Source: Peterkaempfera podocarpi
GTDB taxonomy: Bacteria; Actinomycetota; Actinomycetes; Streptomycetales; Streptomycetaceae
NCBI RefSeq assembly: GCF_042466665.1
Contig: NZ_CP162102.1
Location: forward strand, 8,618,001-8,682,000
DNA: 64,000 nt
Direction of reading: 5' to 3'
How positions within the stretch are numbered: position 1 is the stretch's first letter; the number at the start of each line of letters is the position of its first letter. Positions 51,690-60,557 of the stretch are shown piece after piece. The notes below the pieces were generated by a model. The model was given only the letters and a program-made list of their open reading frames with translations. It was not told where the DNA came from and did not search any database. The position numbers and the translations under genes are program-made.

Positions 51690-51907
51690 CTCGCCGGATG
51701 CGCCAGGATCCCGCGACAGCGTCTTCTGGCCAGCGGCCGAGCACATCTCGCTTGTCGGGGAAATGCCGGTGGGGGTGCCCCCGGTCAGGCCCCGACCCGG
51801 CCCGGTCGGCGATCACCGCAACGGTCGTCTCCGCACCCCTGCTCGGCGAACGACTGAAGCGCGGCCACAACGAGTCGCTCGCGCGCGTCCGGCTCCCAGC
51901 GCGACAT
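51690..51907 (-). pseudogene. TetR-family regulator remnant
   Basis: From ATG 51907 the minus strand reads MSRWEPDARERLVVAALQSF and AEQG. It then needs a shift to read ETTVAVIADRAG, and another to read RHFPDKRDVL-like residues. This is the opening of a TetR helix-turn-helix. The remainder is not recognisable. It is divergent from the SDR gene it probably once controlled. Confidence 0.6.
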
Positions 51908-52053
51908 GTTGGCAATGCTAATAAAGTGGCGGCTGGGGCTGAGAAGATGCGGTCGCCTCGTCGGGAATGTTTTAGCGGCGGGCGGCCCGACCGGCCCGGA
52001 CCGCCAGTTCTTGTCCTGCGACGCAGCGTCGCAGCAGTCATCTGGAGCCTCCC

Positions 52054-52941
52054 ATGCGCGTGTTCGTCACTGGCGCCAGCGGCAGCATCGGCTCAGTTGT
52101 CGTTCCCGAACTCATCGCCGCTGGTCACGAAGTCCTCGGCCTCGTCCGGTCCGATGCCGCGGCTACGGCCGTCGCCGCCGCCGGCGGGACCCCGCTCCGC
52201 GGCGACCTCACCGACCTTGACAGCCTGCGCGCCGGCGCCACGCAGGCCGATGGCGTCATCAACCTGGCCTTCAGCAACGACTGGAGCAACTTGGAGCAGG
52301 GCATCGACGAGGAAGCGCGCGCCGTGCAGACCCTCGCGGCCGCACTTGCAGGCAGTGGCAAGCCGTTCGTACATGCCGGCCTCACGCCGATGATGCCAGG
52401 CCACACCTCCACCGAGGAGGACCCCAACACCACCAACGGTCCGGTCGGTGGCCGCGGCCGCACCTCCGACGTGGTAGCGAGCCTGGCCGCCCAGGGCGTC
52501 CGGTCCTCTGTCGTGCGGCTGCCGCGCTCCGTGCACCAGCGCGGGTCGCAATACGGCTTCTGCTCGGTACTCATCGCCGCCGCGCAGAAAACGGGCGTGT
52601 CAGCGTACGTCGGCGACGGCACGCAGCGATGGCCAGCGGTCAACCGGCGTGATGCCGCCGCGCTGTTCCGCATCGCACTCGAGGACGCTGCGCCGGGCAC
52701 GGTCCTGCACGCGGTGGCCGACGAGGGCGACACCATGAGGTCGCTGGCCGAGACCATCGGCGGTGTTCTCGCGGTGCCGGTCGAGTCGGTGCCGCCTGAG
52801 CGCTTCGGCGTCATCGGTCGCGTGTTCGCCCTTGACATGCCGTCGTCGAGTGAACTGACCCGGGAACGGTTCGACTGGCAGCCCACCCACCCGAGCCTGA
52901 TCGACGACCTCGCTGCCGGCGGCTATCCCGCCCCGGGCTGA
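52054..52941 (+). CDS. SDR-family NAD(P)-dependent oxidoreductase/epimerase
   Basis: A 295-residue extended SDR: MRVFVTGASGSIGSVVVPEL (glycine motif GASGSIG), GLVRSDAAATAVAAAG, GDLTDLDSLRAGATQADGVI and NDWSNLEQGIDEEARAVQTL. The usual YxxxK is not seen as such. The segment around SDVVASLAAQGVRSSVVRLP places it in the atypical NAD-dependent epimerase/NmrA-like group. The regulator divergent from it is broken. Confidence 0.85.
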   Translation: MRVFVTGASGSIGSVVVPELIAAGHEVLGLVRSDAAATAVAAAGGTPLRGDLTDLDSLRAGATQADGVINLAFSNDWSNLEQGIDEEARAVQTLAAALAGSGKPFVHAGLTPMMPGHTSTEEDPNTTNGPVGGRGRTSDVVASLAAQGVRSSVVRLPRSVHQRGSQYGFCSVLIAAAQKTGVSAYVGDGTQRWPAVNRRDAAALFRIALEDAAPGTVLHAVADEGDTMRSLAETIGGVLAVPVESVPPERFGVIGRVFALDMPSSSELTRERFDWQPTHPSLIDDLAAGGYPAPG

Positions 52942-53449
52942 AATCCTTGTGATGCCGCCGGGACCGGACAGGGTGAGCGACTACTGACCGTCCGCGCACA
53001 CGGGGCCTTCCTTGCCTCCGTCTGCGTGCTCGCCGAAGGCGTTGACATCGTCGACGAGCGGGGTGTTGAGGGGTGGTGTGTTTCGCGGACACCCGCGGTT
53101 CCCAGGTCAGATGGTGCAGGACATGGGCCGGTCCCTGCACCCCTAACCCCGACGGTACGGCCATGACCGTCCAGGACCCTGGTGACCCTCTTCTTCCGGT
53201 CCGGCGAGGCCCCAACCGGACATGCTCGCCTCCGCCTTCGTGTATGACGGACCCGTTCGCCTTCCAAGACGTGGTACATCGGGGTGGAGAGACAGGGTTG
53301 CCCTGGCTTCGAGGTGCCGCCCACCGTCCCCGACCGGCGGCGAGAGAAGGCCGCCGCCCTGTTGGCCACCGACTGGGAGGACCGGCCTCGGCCCCACCGC
53401 GAAGGAGCAATGCTCATGACCTGTGGATCGGCTGCGGGTTGAACGCGAA
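52942..53449. other. Gene-free interval (508 bp)
   Basis: No intact gene. On the minus strand near 52985-53090 a frame after a stop reads NTPLVDDVNAFGEHADGGKE and ends GPVCADGQ. It looks protein-like but has no start codon and is probably a fragment. Confidence 0.4.
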
Positions 53450-53526
53450 GGGCGTACCTTCCCGAGTGATCGACTTCTGGTCATCGAGTAGGCCGACGTT
53501 GCACCGTCGGTCGGGAAGGCACGCCC
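53450..53526. repeat. Imperfect 16-bp inverted repeat before the IS256 remnant
   Basis: GGGCGTACCTTCCCGA (53450-53465) and TCGGGAAGGCACGCCC (53511-53526) are inverted copies with one mismatch, 45 bp apart, ending directly at the ATG of the IS256 fragment. They may be a mobile-element end or an attenuator-like structure. Confidence 0.5.
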
Positions 53527-53833
53527 ATGCTGAGCGTAGTGAATGCTGATGGAACGACCGAGACCGGCTCCCTGATCGACGACATCGTTCGCGAGGGTGC
53601 GAGGCGGATGCTGGCCGCCGCTGTCGACCTTCGCGACCGTCCGTCTGCGGACCAAGATCACCAAGGGTGCCGGATCCCGGGCTGCCGCCCTGGCGATGGT
53701 CTTCAAGCTCGTCGAGTCCGCCCAGGCCCGCTGGCGAGCCGTGAATGCCCCCCACCTCGTTGCCTTCGTCGGCGCCGGGGCGCGCTTTGCACGCGGCCAG
53801 CTCGTTGAACGGCCGCAGACGACCGCGGCGTGA
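53527..53833 (+). mobile_element. IS256-family transposase deletion derivative
   Basis: The first frame (MLSVVNADGTTETGSLIDDI, VREGARRMLAAA) is the N terminus of an IS256 transposase. After about 35 codons another frame gives TVRLRTKITKGAGSRAAALA, MVFKLVESAQARWRAVNAPH and LVAFVGAGARFARGQLVERP, its C terminus. Roughly 300 central residues with the DDE triad are gone. Confidence 0.75.
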
Positions 53834-53875
53834 ATGCGGTGGCGGACCTGCCTCGAAGTTCGAGAACATCCGGTC

Positions 53876-54859
53876 ATGTTGGATGGCACGGCAGGACAGG
53901 AGCTTCCGGTCGGCTTCGGGTTCCGGCCGTATCGCGGCGACGAAGACCACGGCGCTATGGCCGCGGTGCGGCTGGGATGTGTAGAACGGGACCAAGTCGA
54001 TGTCCATTCGGTTGTGGAAGGGCTCCCGACAGCGGCCGAGATCGCCGAAGCCTCTGCCGAGTTGGAGGAGCCGTCCAAGAACCAGATCCTGGCGGTGCTC
54101 GACGGGAGCGTCGTCGGCTACTCGACGATCCGGTGGTGGCAAGAGCGCGACGATACGTGGGTGTACCTGCACCGCGGCCACCTCTTGCCCGAGCATCGCG
54201 GTCAGGGCGTCGGCTCAGCCATGCTGAGCTGGGCCGAAGAGCGGATCCGCCAGCTCGTCAAACAGCATGGAACGGCGCGGACGGCAATGATCGGCGCGAA
54301 CGCCATGGTCTCTGAGCAGGACGCCACGGCACTTCTGCGCGCAGCCGGCTACCGACGTGTCTTCAGCCTGGTCGAGCTGGAGCTGGGCGATCTGCAGCAG
54401 GTGCCCGAGCCGGGCAGCGAACTGCCAGCCGGGATACGGACAGGGCCGATCGGAACAAGCCACTACCGTGCAGCCTGGAGGACGGTCGTCGATTCGTACA
54501 CGGACACAGGCTTCACTCAGAGATGGCCTTTCCAGGACTTCGTCGACACCGCCGACCCCGCATGCTGGAGGGCTGCCTGGAACGGGCGGGACATGGTCGG
54601 CGTCGCCCTCTGCTCCATCCGCCGTCACTACCACACCGTGGGCAAGGTGGAAGAGCTGAGTGTCCGGACGGACCAGCGACGCCTTGGAATCGGCCGGGTC
54701 CTGCTGCTGGACGGGCTGCGGAGCCTTCGCGAGCAGGGCGCAACGACCGCCCGGCTGTTCACGGGCACGGCAAATCCGCACCGGTCCTACGACCTTTACG
54801 AGAGTGTGGGGTTCCGGCGGCAGAACGAGTACATCCGTTACCGCAAGCCGCTTGCTTGA
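53876..54859 (+). CDS. Two-domain GNAT acetyltransferase
   Basis: About 327 residues from MLDGTAGQELPVGFGFRPYR. The N-terminal GNAT domain has GYSTIRWWQERDDTWVYLHR and the acetyl-CoA loop LPEHRGQGVGSAMLSW. The C-terminal one has VEELSVRTDQRRLGIGRVLL and DLYESVGFRRQNEYIRY. Twin-GNAT proteins include mycothiol synthase and aminoglycoside acetyltransferases; the substrate here is unknown. The frame is open to 53834, but MLDG is a more natural start. Confidence 0.85.
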   Translation: MLDGTAGQELPVGFGFRPYRGDEDHGAMAAVRLGCVERDQVDVHSVVEGLPTAAEIAEASAELEEPSKNQILAVLDGSVVGYSTIRWWQERDDTWVYLHRGHLLPEHRGQGVGSAMLSWAEERIRQLVKQHGTARTAMIGANAMVSEQDATALLRAAGYRRVFSLVELELGDLQQVPEPGSELPAGIRTGPIGTSHYRAAWRTVVDSYTDTGFTQRWPFQDFVDTADPACWRAAWNGRDMVGVALCSIRRHYHTVGKVEELSVRTDQRRLGIGRVLLLDGLRSLREQGATTARLFTGTANPHRSYDLYESVGFRRQNEYIRYRKPLA

Positions 54860-55070
54860 TCACCGGTCATTGGGCTGTCTGGTTAGTCCACAGGATTTGA
54901 CAATGCCTCACTGCGAGTGCCCACCTGCTGTGACGAACTGCGGGCAGCTGCTGAGTAGCTGGCAAGCCCCTGTGGGAATGGACGCTGAACTACAGTCCGA
55001 CGAGAGAACTCCATGGTCTTGGAAGCCGTGCCTGTCGCCGTCGGCCCGGTGAACTGATGGGAGAGATCAA

Positions 55071-55367
55071 TCAGTGTCGGTGGAGCTGGTCTGTGCCGTG
55101 CAGGGCATTCAGGATGTGCGGCCAGGCGACGGCCCCCAGAGCTGCATCCTCCGCGTCGGTCCCCCCGTAGCGGAGATGTGTCGACGGCGCGGCTGGTCCC
55201 TCACCCGGGAGGCGGGGACGGCGGCCGGCAGCAAGCTGTTCGACCAGCACGGTGGGAAGCCCAGTGACCACCCGGCGGTCTCCCCGTGTCTGTGCGGCGG
55301 GCAGAGAGGGCCAGGCCCGGTCGTCTCCGCCGGCTGCCAGGACGAGCTCGGCCGCAGTGTTCTCCAC
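55071..55367 (-). CDS. Possible truncated hypothetical protein
   Basis: From GTG 55367 the frame reads MENTAAELVLAAGGDDRAWP and THLRYGGTDAEDAALGAVAW, ending HILNALHGTDQLHRH. Protein-like but without a good ribosome site. It may be the C-terminal end of a lost gene. Confidence 0.35.
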   Translation of the reverse strand: MENTAAELVLAAGGDDRAWPSLPAAQTRGDRRVVTGLPTVLVEQLAAGRRPRLPGEGPAAPSTHLRYGGTDAEDAALGAVAWPHILNALHGTDQLHRH

Positions 55368-55420
55368 GGGGATCAACGGATGCAGCTGCCATGAGCTTTG
55401 CCGGGGCCTCTGGCCAGGAA

Positions 55421-56149
55421 TCAGGCCCGCCGCATCCGGTAGACGCAGGTCCGGTAGGGCATCTCGACGCTGTCGCGGCCGGTCAGGGCCGGGTCGGTGG
55501 CGGCCAACTCGCCGATCTCCCGGTCCAAGCGGGCCTGCTCGGCGGCGTCGGCGGTCAGGTAGGAGGAGCGGGACCGCACCAGGTCGATCAGCCGGTCCGT
55601 CGGGACGGTCACGGTGTGCTCGACCAAGCCACGTTCGGGTTCGGTGAACCATGGCGTCACTGGCCCGTACTGCCAGGCACTTTGGAGGCCGTATCCCTCG
55701 TCGCCGACGATGCCGGAAAGCGAGGCCACCCACGGGGTCCGATTGTCACGGATGTTCCACATCGCAGCGAAGACGCCGTCCTTGCGCAGCACCCGGTGAA
55801 TCTGGGGCAGAGCGTCCTGCGGAGTGAACCAGTGGTATGCCTGCCCGACCACGACGGCGTGGACGGACTCATCCGGCAACGGGATGTCCTCGGCGCTGCC
55901 GGCGAGCACCTGCGTGCCCGGGTGGCGTTCGGCGGCCACGGCGCGCATATGCTCGTCGGGCTCGACCGCGATCACCTCGTGGCCGACGGCGCGCAATACA
56001 CCGGTCAGTAGCCCGGTGCCCGCCCCCAGGTCCAGTACGCGCACCGGCTTGGCGCCGACGGCCCAGGCGACCGCCCGCACCGGGTAGGTGGGCCGGATCG
56101 AGTCGTACAGGCGGGCAGCAGAACCAAAGGACAGCGCAGAGGTGGACAT
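55421..56149 (-). CDS. Class I SAM-dependent methyltransferase
   Basis: A 242-residue methyltransferase: MSTSALSFGSAARLYDSIRP, motif I VLDLGAGTGLLTGVLRAVG, acidic loop AVEPDEHMRAVAAERHPG, motif around LAGSAEDIPLPDESVHAVVV and GQAYHWFTPQDALPQIHRVL. This is the UbiE/YafE-like group of small-molecule methyltransferases. No neighbour suggests a substrate. Confidence 0.9.
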   Translation of the reverse strand: MSTSALSFGSAARLYDSIRPTYPVRAVAWAVGAKPVRVLDLGAGTGLLTGVLRAVGHEVIAVEPDEHMRAVAAERHPGTQVLAGSAEDIPLPDESVHAVVVGQAYHWFTPQDALPQIHRVLRKDGVFAAMWNIRDNRTPWVASLSGIVGDEGYGLQSAWQYGPVTPWFTEPERGLVEHTVTVPTDRLIDLVRSRSSYLTADAAEQARLDREIGELAATDPALTGRDSVEMPYRTCVYRMRRA

Positions 56150-56357
56150 ACTTGGGAGCGTACCCAGACCCGGGCCAGCGGTGCCGACGTGGCGGCAGAC
56201 CGAGCACGCGCCGATGTCTGCGGGCCGCGTGCCCCGTCACCCGAGCGGTTGGCGTTGGGGCACCAGCACAACCTGCACCCACCTGGAACGACCCCTCACC
56301 CCGACTTTGCCGAAGCCCCGGACACCAGGTGTCAAGTGACGAACCAGGAGGTCACCC

Positions 56358-56980
56358 ATGCTGCACCCTTCCGTCAGCCTGCTGACGACGCTGCTGCAGC
56401 CGCCGGCCGAGCCCATGGGAGATCCGGCCGACTGGGCGCAGGTGAGTGGGTCTTGGGGGACGGGCTCCCCAGTGACTACCGGGACTTCCTGGCCGTGTAC
56501 GGGGCCGGGACGATCGATGACTACATTGGCATCGGGACGGCTCTCGACCGCTCCTTCGGCCACAACGAAAAGATGCTCGCCGCACTCACCGGCGTTGCAC
56601 GTTCCCTGGCGCAGGAGGAAGGGGACTGCCCCTACCCGGTGTGGCCGGACAAGGGAGGGCTGATCTGCTGGGGTACCACGATCGACTGCGCCGTCCTCTT
56701 CTGGGACACCGCCGGGTCCGACCCTGACCGGTGGCCCGTGGTGGTCTGCAACCGGCAGAGGAACTTCACACGCCTGGACGGCGGCATGGTCGAGTTCCTC
56801 ATCCGCATGCTCGGACCCTCAGGAGAGCGCCCGCTGGTGAGCCCCAGGCTCTTCGGCGCACCGAACTCCCGGTTTCTCAGCATGGCGGAGGAGAGGCGAC
56901 TTATCGCGGAGGGAACCGATCCTTGGGAGTACCTGGAAGCACTCTTCGAAGGCAATGAAGCCGACGATGACGACGCGTAA
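56358..56980 (+). pseudogene. SMI1/KNR4 (SUKH) protein with a one-base deletion
   Basis: ATG 56358 gives MLHPSVSLLTTLLQPPAEPM and GDPADWAQV. The next expected residues EWVLGDGLPSDYRDFLAVYG and GAGTIDDYIGIGTAL are in another frame. A single G missing near 56443 reconciles them. The rest (VCNRQRNFTRLDGGMVEFLI, SMAEERRLIAEG) is intact to 56980. SUKH proteins are often immunity proteins of polymorphic toxins or of unknown role. No toxin gene is adjacent. Confidence 0.7.
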
Positions 56981-57219
56981 GTCGGCCCTCCGCCGGGTTG
57001 AGAGCTCGTCACACGATCTCCTGGGCGTCGACTCCAGTGTGACCCCATCTTATCGTTCTCCATACTCGCAAGTGCCGTCGAGGATATCGATGTACTATGC
57101 GACAAGCCAGGGCGGTGGAATAGGTAGCAGCTATCGGAGCCGGATTATGAAGGACGGAAAATGGGAGCTTTTGGGCTGACATCCTGCCCTGGTGCCCTGG
57201 CAGTGAGTTGGAGCGGTCG

Positions 57220-58074
57220 ATGATCCGGACCAGGGCGCCACAGGTCGATATCGAAGAATTGGTTCCCGGCATGGCGTCCTGGTCCAAGGTTTGCGTCCGG
57301 CTCCACCCCATCCCTGCCGAGAGTGTAGGTCCGCAGGGAAACCACGTGGGTGGTCCGCTCGCGTGGCCGTCCCACGATTGCTGGCCGACCTGTGCTGAGC
57401 ACGACCAAGAGCTTGTCCCTGTGCTGCAGCTGAGGCGTGACGACTTTCCAGAGGTCACGTTCCCGGTGAACTGCAACCTACTTCAGGTTTTGTGGTGTCC
57501 GCGGCTCCATGACATCCAGTACTCGACCGGCTTCGATTACGCCGGCCCATGGGTCCGTCTGGTCTGGCGAGATGGCGGCGAAGAGGCTGCCGGCACCTTT
57601 GCCGGACCGTCCAGAGCGGGAGCCGAGGTTGAAGACACCTACCTTCCCCGCCCGTGTTCCATCAGTCCCGAGCGAGTGATTGAATACTCCGACATGGAAG
57701 CGCTTCCACCTGCGCTTATTGACGAACTGGAGAAGCTCTTCCCGAAAGAAGGCGCGGAGTATCAGTACGGCCTTTCGGTAGCCCGCGGATGGAAGGTCGG
57801 GGGATGGCCTAGCTGGCATTCGACGGATCTACAGGAACTACGGTGCGAAGAATGTTCAGCCCGCGTCAGGCTGCTTCTCAAGTTCGACAGTGCAGAATGG
57901 GACGGTGGCAGCGACAGGTGGCGCCCACTGGTGTCGGGTGATGACGGTGCCGAAAGTGAGGCTCCGGATGAGTGGGAGGAGCCAACCGGAGTGCTCCTCG
58001 GCCACTGGGGGGAGATGCGCGTGTTCGTCTGCGAGACTGATGTGTTCCACGCGCCGGTGCTGAACATTCAGTGA
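57220..58074 (+). CDS. Hypothetical protein, DUF1963-like
   Basis: ATG 57220 follows GTTGGAGCGGTCG. The 284-residue protein has HVGGPLAWPSHDCWPTCAEH and QELVPVLQLRRDDFPEVTFP, which resembles the GG-P-x-WP...L-x-x-x-x-QL opening of DUF1963 (YwqG) proteins. A middle with LPPALIDELEKLFPKEGAEY and a Cys pair in LRCEECSARVRLLLKFDS follow. The function is unknown. It is lower in GC than its surroundings and lies next to the broken SUKH gene, so it may be a foreign acquisition. Confidence 0.65.
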   Translation: MIRTRAPQVDIEELVPGMASWSKVCVRLHPIPAESVGPQGNHVGGPLAWPSHDCWPTCAEHDQELVPVLQLRRDDFPEVTFPVNCNLLQVLWCPRLHDIQYSTGFDYAGPWVRLVWRDGGEEAAGTFAGPSRAGAEVEDTYLPRPCSISPERVIEYSDMEALPPALIDELEKLFPKEGAEYQYGLSVARGWKVGGWPSWHSTDLQELRCEECSARVRLLLKFDSAEWDGGSDRWRPLVSGDDGAESEAPDEWEEPTGVLLGHWGEMRVFVCETDVFHAPVLNIQ

Positions 58075-58164
58075 GACGACGACTGCGGACGTGGCAGGGC
58101 TTCGGCGTAGTTGGACGGTTCATGACGGCCTATCGAGCGCATGGCGCCAGGGAACGGGAGCAGG

Positions 58165-58409
58165 CACGGCCTTCCAAGATCATGGAGTTTTCGACGCCCC
58201 GTGATCGGGCTGGAAGGCCGTGTCGGCCGACGCATCATCGCCGAACCCGCGAGCCCTTGACGAGCTTCGCGGGCGCCGGCAGGCCGTGATCGGGGAGGTG
58301 TCGGGCCTGCTGGAGCGGCTGGCGGAGGTGCCGAACCCGTGTGATCCGCGCGGGGTACGCCATGCTCAGATGGTCGTGTTGGCCCTGGCCGCCTGCGTGG
58401 TGCTGGCCG
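58165..58409 (+). mobile_element. ISAs1-type element, 5' remnant
   Basis: A 12-bp inverted repeat CACGGCCTTCCA / TGGAAGGCCGTG (58165-58176 and 58211-58222) precedes a GTG-started frame with LLERLAEVPNPCDPRGVRHA and QMVVLALAACVVLAAA, the N-terminal DDE_Tnp_1-associated domain of ISAs1 transposases. It breaks off at about 58409, where an unrelated reading begins. Confidence 0.6.
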
Positions 58410-58566
58410 CGGCAAGCTGGCCTTCTATAAGAACCTCAACGACTCCGTCCCGGCAACCTTCACCAACGTCGCTTTCTACGATGCGAGCAAGAACCCGGGA
58501 TCGGTGCCAGGCGACAGGTTCTACACAGACTTGGTTCACGCCTTCGGCACCTGGATGAAGCAGTAA
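58410..58566 (+). pseudogene. C-terminal fragment of an unidentified protein
   Basis: Directly at the IS break, another frame reads KLAFYKNLNDSVPATFTNVA and FYDASKNPGSVPGDRFYTDL, ending HAFGTWMKQ and TAA. It is AT-richer than the flanks and looks like the end of a secreted or carbohydrate-active protein, but I cannot name it. Confidence 0.5.
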
Positions 58567-58911
58567 CCCGCCTCAGGTACACATACGAGCCGCCGGGCTT
58601 GCTCGGCCGGGGCTCACAGCCCGTCACACTTTGAGGTATGGGAGCCGGACTGACCACACGCTGACCCTCGTGGTGCTGCGTATGGCTTTGCTCCCCGTGC
58701 CTGCGGGGACGGTCCCAGAATCTGGACGCAGGATCAGCAGACGTGGAGCTGCCGCCGCGCCCGCTGGTGAGAATCTCGAATTTCGGCCGCTGATGCTCTT
58801 CGTCTCACTTTGTCCGGCTCTGAAGAGTGCGGGGGCGGGGAGCGAACAGCGTGCGGGCAGCAGGAGTGATCACTGTCTCCACTTGATCGCATGCCTGTAG
58901 GGTTCCGGATC
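58567..58911. other. Gene-free interval (345 bp)
   Basis: No gene, RNA or strong hairpin that I can support between the gene fragment and the HIT-like gene. Confidence 0.45.
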
Positions 58912-59412
58912 ATGGTTGACGATTGGCGGGCGGACAGAATCGGCAACGCCCTGCGGGGCACGAATCCGACGGTCCTGAGGAGGCTGAATGCCGGTTTCGC
59001 GGTAATCGGCGATGTTCAGTTCCTGCCGGGATACTCGGTCCTCCTGGCAGATCAGCTCGAAGTGCAGCGACTGTCTGAGCTGCCGCGGACCAAGCGCCGA
59101 GCCTTCCTGGATGACATGGACCGGTTGGGGGAGGCAGTGGAGCGCGCCTGTCGCGCGCTCGACCCCGAGTTCAGACGGGTGAACCTGGAGATTCTCGGCA
59201 ATACCGACGGCTTCCTGCATGCCCACGTATGGCCGCGCTTCGAGTGGGAGCATCCCGACCTTGTAGGCCACCCGGTGTGGCTCTACCCGTCCGGCAACTG
59301 GCACGACCCCGACTGCGCGCTCGGCCCGGAGCACGACGAATTGCGGGAGGCGATCGGCCGGCAGCTCGACTTGCTGACCGCGCGGGACGCAGGCGGAGGG
59401 AGTGGGGTCTGA
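58912..59412 (+). CDS. HIT-like protein with a variant HxHxW motif
   Basis: From ATG 58912, 166 residues. The order is that of a HIT hydrolase: NAGFAVIGDVQFLPGYSVLL, DQLEVQRLSELPRTKRRAF, LDDMDRLGEAVERACRALDP and then NTDGFLHAHVWPRFEWE. The usual HxHxH histidine triad reads His103-Ala-His105-Val-Trp107. HIT proteins cleave nucleotide phosphodiesters such as Ap4A. The third His of the motif is replaced, so activity is uncertain, although a subgroup with HxHxW seems conserved in actinomycetes. Confidence 0.75.
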   Translation: MVDDWRADRIGNALRGTNPTVLRRLNAGFAVIGDVQFLPGYSVLLADQLEVQRLSELPRTKRRAFLDDMDRLGEAVERACRALDPEFRRVNLEILGNTDGFLHAHVWPRFEWEHPDLVGHPVWLYPSGNWHDPDCALGPEHDELREAIGRQLDLLTARDAGGGSGV

Positions 59413-59420
59413 CGCGTGCG

Positions 59421-59453
59421 AGGGCCCGCCGACCATCAGGTCCGGCGGGCCCT
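59421..59453 (+). terminator. Terminator hairpin after the HIT-like gene
   Basis: AGGGCCCGCCG and CGGCGGGCCCT form a perfect 11-bp stem around 11 nt, starting nine bases after the stop codon. Confidence 0.75.
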
Positions 59454-59823
59454 GCTTGTCGGTGACGGTCAGCGACGGAGGGCCGCCGCGCCGTTGTCGG
59501 TGGCATCGGATACGGTGCAGCGCGTTGTGCCGGATGGAGATCGTGAGGGACTCGTGGCCGTAGGTGGTGGGTAGGAAGGTCCCCGGCATCCAGCTCGGGA
59601 CTGGAATTGGCATCCGTGTCCCCACCCCTCACCTTCGTTCACCTGTCTGGTGTTCGCTCAACCGGCCAAGTGAAGGGCTCCCTGGGCATTGGGACGACCC
59701 GCAACCGGCGTGGTGGGACTGGGTCAGGAGACGTCGGTTTCGACGGCGGTGGTGTTGTCGACGCCGGGCACGGAGAAGAAGCACTTCTACCGCTCCTACA
59801 CGACCGCGGAGGTCGACCACCTC

Positions 59824-60186
59824 ATGAGCGCCCGCACGATCACCCCGACCCAGCCCACCCGGGCCCGGCACATGAACCTGTACCGCCGCTACTTCGACCT
59901 GGTGGCATCGGGTCGCAAGACGATCGAGGTCCGGGTGCAGTACGCGAACCTGCGCAACATCGGTGCCGGCCAGTACATTCGCTTCGCATGTGGCAAGGAC
60001 GAGTGCCTCACACGGGTCAACCGCGTCGCCCGCTATGGATCGTTCGAGGAGATGCTCGATACCGAGGGCCCGGCCAACGTCAACCCGGACTCGCCTCGCG
60101 AGGAGCAGCTTGCCAACATCCGTCGCATCTACGGCCCGGAGAAGGAAGCGCTTGGTGTCCTCGCCATCGAGATCGAACGGGTGTAA
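59824..60186 (+). CDS. ASCH-domain protein
   Basis: MNLYRRYFDLVASGRKTIEV, with RVQYANLRNIGAGQYIRF, then CLTRVNRVARYGSFEEML and EALGVLAIEIERV at the end, is an ASCH (PUA-like) domain expected to bind RNA or a modified nucleotide. ATG 59824 gives 120 residues, the usual size, with GGAGG about 11 bases upstream. The frame is open back to 59689, and an earlier start cannot be excluded. Confidence 0.82.
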   Translation: MSARTITPTQPTRARHMNLYRRYFDLVASGRKTIEVRVQYANLRNIGAGQYIRFACGKDECLTRVNRVARYGSFEEMLDTEGPANVNPDSPREEQLANIRRIYGPEKEALGVLAIEIERV

Positions 60187-60204
60187 TCCCGGCTCGCTTT
60201 CCAG

Positions 60205-60224
60205 GGCCCCGGTCGTGCGGGGCC
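60205..60224 (+). terminator. Terminator hairpin after the ASCH gene
   Basis: GGCCCCG-GTCGTG-CGGGGCC, a perfect 7-bp stem 18 bases after the stop codon. Confidence 0.7.
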
Positions 60225-60557
60225 GGCGGCGTGTCCGGGTGGCTGCTCCGGGTGCGGGCGAGCGGGGTTGAGGAGAGCAGGCAATCAGTTGCGGTCCGTC
60301 GGGTTACGGGTCTGTCCCAGGCGGGCTGTGGCTGTGAACAGTGCGCAGCGATGGCGGGAGCCGCCGTCCGGGCTGGTCGGCGGCACGGTGGGCCCGGTGA
60401 TGGTGCGCGTTGTGCCTGGCTGTGCGTGTCACAGGAATGTCCCGGGAGGTGATCGTGCAGAACGGTGCACGGGCCGGTCCCGTCTTGGTGGTCGACATTC
60501 GCTCGTACGACCCGTACGAGCGGCCGCCACCGCCCCACCGATGCTGAGGAAGAAACG
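60225..60557. other. Gene-free interval (333 bp)
   Basis: No gene that I can support. It should contain the promoter of the lipoprotein gene; a purine-rich ribosome region (GAGGAAGAAAC) sits just before its ATG. Confidence 0.5.

Noticed and set aside
52985..53090. Minus-strand peptide-like end NTPLVDDVNAFGEHADGGKE...CADGQ considered as a possible precursor peptide
   Set aside because: No start codon in frame after the preceding stop and no modification enzyme nearby; more likely a gene fragment.
54903..55052. Cys-containing 49-codon frame MPHCECPPAVTNCGQLLSSW
   Set aside because: Weak ribosome site, no conserved features, no functional neighbours; cannot be separated from chance.
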